This document shows, one piece after another, positions 60,574 through 64,000 of a stretch of DNA of 64,000 nt. The stretch is from Bernardetia sp042180575 (GTDB lineage: Bacteria > Bacteroidota > Bacteroidia > Cytophagales > Bernardetiaceae), in the NCBI RefSeq assembly GCF_042180575.1, contig NZ_CP170094.1, positions 4,154,001 to 4,218,000 of the forward strand. Reading direction: 5' to 3'. Below the pieces are notes generated by a model, which saw nothing but the letters and a program-made list of their open reading frames with translations, did no database searches and had not been told where the DNA came from. Made by a program: the position numbers and the translations under genes. Every line of letters starts with the position of its first letter. Positions within the stretch are counted from its first letter, which is position 1.

Positions 60574-61029
60574 ATGAAATCAAAAATTATATCGTCTTGC
60601 TTACTTTTTTCTATCTTGTTTTTTACTTCATTTGTAAGTGAGAATAATTCAGTAACTTCTTTTGAAAAAGAAACTTCAAAAGTTAAAGTTGTTTCTAACA
60701 AAAACAATTTATCCCAGACTAAAAAACAAAAACTAAATTTTAAAGAAAGGTTAGCCTTAAAACTTATCAAAAGAAAAATCAAAAAAGCACAGAAAAAACA
60801 GGCAAAAAATATAAAATCTACAAAAGCTGATGGAGATGGAATTGTAGTTTCTATTTTACTTTCGGTTTTACTTATTTTGGGAGGACTTATAGGAGGTATT
60901 GTTGCGCTGGCTTTAGGAGAAACTTTACTTGGTATTTTACTGCTTGTAGGAGGTTTGATTTTTGTTCCTCTCATTTTAGTTATTATCTTGTTGGCTATTC
61001 TTTTACCTGCACAGGTAGTGATGTGTTAA
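60574..61029 (+). CDS. Small basic membrane protein, paralog 2 (Cys-ended)
   Basis: 151 aa with the same order as the gene before it: signal peptide (SCLLFSILFFTSFVSEN), basic stretch (RLALKLIKRKIKKAQKKQAKNIK), DGDG, two Gly-rich membrane helices and a C-terminal Cys (QVVMC). The basic and membrane parts are nearly identical to paralog 1, the N-termini differ. Probably a tandem duplicate. Same operon. Confidence 0.7.
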   Translation: MKSKIISSCLLFSILFFTSFVSENNSVTSFEKETSKVKVVSNKNNLSQTKKQKLNFKERLALKLIKRKIKKAQKKQAKNIKSTKADGDGIVVSILLSVLLILGGLIGGIVALALGETLLGILLLVGGLIFVPLILVIILLAILLPAQVVMC

Positions 61030-61060
61030 GTTCTTATTTTCAATTCTAATTTTTGAATTT

Positions 61061-62035
61061 ATCAAAACTCCCTTTTTCTCCGTCATAATTCCTACCTACA
61101 ATCGTGCAAATTTGATTGTAGCTACTTTAGATTCTATTTTTAATCAAGTTTTTGATTCAGAACTAGAAGACAAAACTATTTCGTATGAAGTAATCGTAGT
61201 AGATGACGGAAGTACAGACAATACAAAAGAAGTTATCGAAAAAACTTTTTTAGATGAAAATTCTACTAAATTTGAAAGCCATTTAAGATACTTTCAAAAA
61301 GAAAATGAAGAGCGTTCGGCAGCACGAAATTTTGGTATTTCGGAGGCAAAAGGAGATTATATTCTTTTCTTTGATTCTGATGACTTTATGCAATCGCATC
61401 ATTTACAGACGCTTTATAGAGCCATTAAAGAAAATCCAAAAGTACAGTTTTTATCTACAAAGTTTGAGTTTGAAGCAGAAGTAAATAACGGTAGAAATAA
61501 AGAGAAAAAAATATTTCCTTCTCACATTTCGCATCTCAAAGAAGGTTTTTATGATTATAAATTGATTTTAGAAGGTTCTTATTTTGGTACGTTGGTTTGT
61601 TTTGATAGAAAATTAATTGAAACTAAAGAAGGCTTAAAACCATTTCCAACCGAATTTAATATCTGTGAAGATTGGATTTTTTTGTTTCGTAATCTGTATG
61701 CTCATAATATTCCAATTTATGTAATCGATAAAACGACAATTACAGTAAATGACCACCCCAATCGTTCGATGGCAGATAATCAAAAGGTAATTTCAGCGAG
61801 ATTAGAAGCGACTACTTTTTTAAAAAATGAATTATCCCTTTCAGATGCTGAACTGATTATTTTAAAAGGTCACTCCTATCAGTTTTGTGCTGTTCATTCC
61901 TATATCGATAAAAACAGAAAACAAGCCTTTGATTTTTGGAAAAAAATGGTTTCTTATTTAGGTTATAATAAAAATACAATTATTTTGGGAGTGAAAATTT
62001 TAATAGGGAAATCGTTTATTGAGAAATTGAAGTAA
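61061..62035 (+). CDS. Family 2 glycosyltransferase with apparent ATC start
   Basis: About 324 aa. The GT-A domain is clear: FFSVIIPTYNRANLIVATLDSIF, EVIVVDDGSTDNTKEV, NEERSAARNFGISEAKGDYILFFDSDDFM (DxD). No ATG, GTG or TTG begins the conserved N-terminus: the only TTG in frame (61112) would cut off SVIIPTYNRAN. The frame upstream reads ATC-AAA-ACT-CCC at 61061, exactly where MKTPFFSV would be expected, so the start may be ATC or a mutated ATG. It follows the paralog pair by 31 bp. Donor and acceptor unknown. Confidence 0.75.
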   Translation: MKTPFFSVIIPTYNRANLIVATLDSIFNQVFDSELEDKTISYEVIVVDDGSTDNTKEVIEKTFLDENSTKFESHLRYFQKENEERSAARNFGISEAKGDYILFFDSDDFMQSHHLQTLYRAIKENPKVQFLSTKFEFEAEVNNGRNKEKKIFPSHISHLKEGFYDYKLILEGSYFGTLVCFDRKLIETKEGLKPFPTEFNICEDWIFLFRNLYAHNIPIYVIDKTTITVNDHPNRSMADNQKVISARLEATTFLKNELSLSDAELIILKGHSYQFCAVHSYIDKNRKQAFDFWKKMVSYLGYNKNTIILGVKILIGKSFIEKLK

Positions 62036-62040
62036 CCTTT

Positions 62041-62074
62041 AAACCTATAAGGTTTTCAAAAACCTTATAGGTTT
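62041..62074 (+). terminator. Terminator of the glycosyltransferase gene
   Basis: AAACCTATAAGGTTTT and AACCTTATAGGTTT form a long stem with a short loop. Confidence 0.75.
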
Positions 62075-62158
62075 GGTTAAAATACGTATCTTTCAGATTA
62101 TTTTTATAACCTTTACTTACTTTAGGAAAAGGCGTGCCTTTTCCCTACTTTTTCTAAT

Positions 62159-63919
62159 ATGATACTTGAACTTGCCGACTGGCTCATCATCGTTTCTTTT
62201 CTACTTCTTACTTTAGGAATCGGAATTTACTACACCAAAAAAGCAAGTGGCTCAACCGAAGATTTTTTTCTCGGTGGTCGTAATCTTCCTTGGTGGGTGG
62301 CTGGTACTTCGATGGTGGCTACTACTTTTGCAGCCGATACACCTCTTTTGGTAACTGAACTGGTTGTAAAAAATGGAATTAGTGGAAACTGGCTTTGGTG
62401 GAACGGACTAATTGGAGGAATGCTCACTACTTTTCTTTTTGCAAAATTATGGCGAAAAGCAAAAGTTATTACTGATTTAGAATTTATAGAATTGCGCTAT
62501 TCTGGAAAAGCTGCTGAGTTTTTGCGTGGTTTTCGTGCCGTTTATTTAGGGCTTTTTTTTAATGCTGTTATTATTGCGTGGGTAAATTTTGCCTTAGCTG
62601 CCCTTTTGCATGTATTTTTTGATATTCCAGAAGAACAGACCATTTTTTATGTTGCTGCTGCAATGGTTATTGTAGTTATTTATTCTAGTCTTTCGGGTCT
62701 TTTGGGTGTTGCTATTACGGATGTTTTGCAGTTTGTTTTGGCAATGACAGGGTGTATTGTTCTTACTTATTTGGTTTTGGATAGTCCAAAAATTGGTGGT
62801 ATGGCAGGTTTGGTAGAAAAATTACCAGCAAATACACTTAATTTTTTCCCTCAAATTGGTGGCGAAAGTGGTAATGGATTACTACAAAATAGTGTTCAGA
62901 TGCTTACTATTAGTTTGGCTACTTTTTTTGCTTATGTTGGGATTCAATGGTGGGCAAGTTGGTATCCAGGGGCAGAACCAGGGGGAGGTGGATATGTGGT
63001 GCAGCGCATGATGTCTGCCAAAGATGAAGAACATGCTTTTAAAGCAACATTGTTTTTTCAATTAGCTCATTATGGTTTGCGTCCTTGGGTTTGGATTTTG
63101 GTGGCACTTTCGGCTATTATTTTATATCCAAATCCTGCTGAAGGAAAAGAAGGTTTAGGTTATGTAATGGCAATGAAAGAGTTTTTGCCTGCTGGCTGGC
63201 GTGGGCTTTTATTGGTTGCTTTTTTTGCTGCTTATATGAGTACGATTTCTACACAATTAAACTGGGGAGCAAGTTATGTAATCAATGATTTGTATCAGCG
63301 TTTTTACAAACCAAAGGCAAGTTCGAAAGAATTGGTAACAGCTTCAAGAATTGCTACACTTGTAATTATGCTTGTCGGACTTTTTGCCACTACACAAGTA
63401 ACTTCGCTAAAAGATGCCTTTGAATTTTTGATAGAAGCAGGAGCAGGACTAGGAGCAGTTTTGATTTTGCGTTGGTATTGGTGGAGAATAAATGTTTTTA
63501 GTGAACTTGCTGCTACGATTGCGCCAATGATTGGAATTCTTTTGAATAGAACTGTTTTACATTTAGAATCTCCTTATTCCTTATTTTTTATTTTAGGATT
63601 TACGACAGTTAGTTGGGTGTTGATTACATTTTTGACAAAACCTACTGACGAGCAAACCTTACAAAAATTTTATGAGCGAGTTCGCCCTCAAGGAAGCTGG
63701 AAACCAATTCGTATTTCATTGAATCTTCCGAAACCAAAAAATCAGTTACCATATATGATTGCAGCTTGGTTTGTCGGAATTGCTTTAGGATATAGCTTTT
63801 TGTTTGGAATTGGATATGCTATTTTTTCTAAATGGACACTTTTTGGAATTTCTCTTGTGATTTTTGTAGGAAGTATTTTGGCTATAAATTGGCTTGTCAA
63901 AAAAATTGCAGAAGAATAA
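62159..63919 (+). CDS. Sodium:solute symporter family protein
   Basis: 586 aa with about 13 membrane helices and the SSS motifs: SFLLLTLGIGIYYTKKASGSTEDFFLGGRNLPWWVAGTSM (helix 1 and loop), FAADTPLLVTELV, YSSLSGLLGVAITDVLQF, AAYMSTISTQLNWGASYVINDLYQRF (sodium site region). Family members import sugars, amino acids or vitamins with sodium. Substrate cannot be told. The C-terminus has three extra helices, as in the longer SSS branch. Stands alone; gap to the window end is 81 bp. Confidence 0.92.
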   Translation: MILELADWLIIVSFLLLTLGIGIYYTKKASGSTEDFFLGGRNLPWWVAGTSMVATTFAADTPLLVTELVVKNGISGNWLWWNGLIGGMLTTFLFAKLWRKAKVITDLEFIELRYSGKAAEFLRGFRAVYLGLFFNAVIIAWVNFALAALLHVFFDIPEEQTIFYVAAAMVIVVIYSSLSGLLGVAITDVLQFVLAMTGCIVLTYLVLDSPKIGGMAGLVEKLPANTLNFFPQIGGESGNGLLQNSVQMLTISLATFFAYVGIQWWASWYPGAEPGGGGYVVQRMMSAKDEEHAFKATLFFQLAHYGLRPWVWILVALSAIILYPNPAEGKEGLGYVMAMKEFLPAGWRGLLLVAFFAAYMSTISTQLNWGASYVINDLYQRFYKPKASSKELVTASRIATLVIMLVGLFATTQVTSLKDAFEFLIEAGAGLGAVLILRWYWWRINVFSELAATIAPMIGILLNRTVLHLESPYSLFFILGFTTVSWVLITFLTKPTDEQTLQKFYERVRPQGSWKPIRISLNLPKPKNQLPYMIAAWFVGIALGYSFLFGIGYAIFSKWTLFGISLVIFVGSILAINWLVKKIAEE

Positions 63920-64000
63920 GACAATTTTATCTAAAATTTGTTATCTTCGAAATAGTGTAGTGTACCTTTTATAGGTGCAAATACGTACCGTATATTTTCG

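Noticed and set aside
61112..62035. TTG at 61112 as start of the glycosyltransferase
   Set aside because: It would delete the conserved first strand and nucleotide-binding loop (SVIIPTYNRAN).
1..64000. CRISPR array, prophage or defence island
   Set aside because: No regularly spaced direct repeats, cas genes, phage structural genes or restriction and toxin-antitoxin pairs are seen.

Overview
The window is AT-rich chromosomal DNA from a Bacteroidota bacterium, most likely a marine member of the Cytophagales (a Bernardetia/Flexibacter-like relative; this placement is an inference). The signs are promoters of the TTG-N18-20-TAnnTTTG type with few Shine-Dalgarno sequences, a type IX secretion (T9SS) C-terminal sorting domain, PorT-like beta-barrels, TonB-domain proteins with signal peptides, CtlX-type citrulline hydrolase and many SPII lipoproteins. 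No plasmid, phage or CRISPR locus is visible.

Layout. 0-8.9 kb: metallocarboxypeptidase-like AstE/AspA protein (cut by the window edge), split transketolase C-terminal subunit, membrane NlpC/P60-like protein, a 607-aa acyl-CoA dehydrogenase, small membrane proteins and a cryptochrome DASH. 8.9-16 kb: secreted paralog pairs, a YbjN-like + PspA envelope-stress pair, a PIG3-type quinone oxidoreductase and two TonB-domain proteins with almost identical 5' ends. 16-19 kb: rpsO with a long structured leader, then pnp. 19.8-20.9 kb: an IS5-like element whose two reading frames meet at an A10 tract. 21-28.7 kb: recJ, a SPOR protein, tRNA-Leu(CAA), a TrpF-like protein lacking the catalytic Cys, an outer-membrane protein and a lipoprotein family of two intact copies plus one decayed copy. 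28.9-36 kb: AddA/RecB-like helicase-nuclease, phosphatase and membrane-fused spermidine synthase. 36-40 kb: T9SS subtilisin with an Asp20 tract and a beta-barrel. 40-48 kb: two guanidine-group hydrolases, small hypothetical genes and a 1399-aa double DUF445 protein. 48.3-49.5 kb: a complete ISAs1-family element with a 10-bp target duplication that replaced the first two codons of a neighbouring gene. 50-64 kb: glycosyltransferases, thermonuclease, rsmG and an SpoU methyltransferase, small membrane proteins around a repeated gene-end sequence, a sterol-desaturase-like enzyme, a Crp/Fnr regulator, YtxH, murC, two paralogous Cys-ended membrane proteins and a sodium:solute symporter.

Most genes are ordinary housekeeping or envelope genes in short operons bounded by hairpin terminators. 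The most unusual signal lies between the genes: several families of small hairpins. The clearest has four copies (24.50, 24.58, 47.67, 47.78 kb) that keep a GGGA loop and an AAC(G/A)G tail while the stem bases change in a compensating way. Other families (32.6/43.3 kb and 7.3/52.2 kb) follow the same rule of variable stem and fixed tail. I see no classical defence island or biosynthetic cluster.
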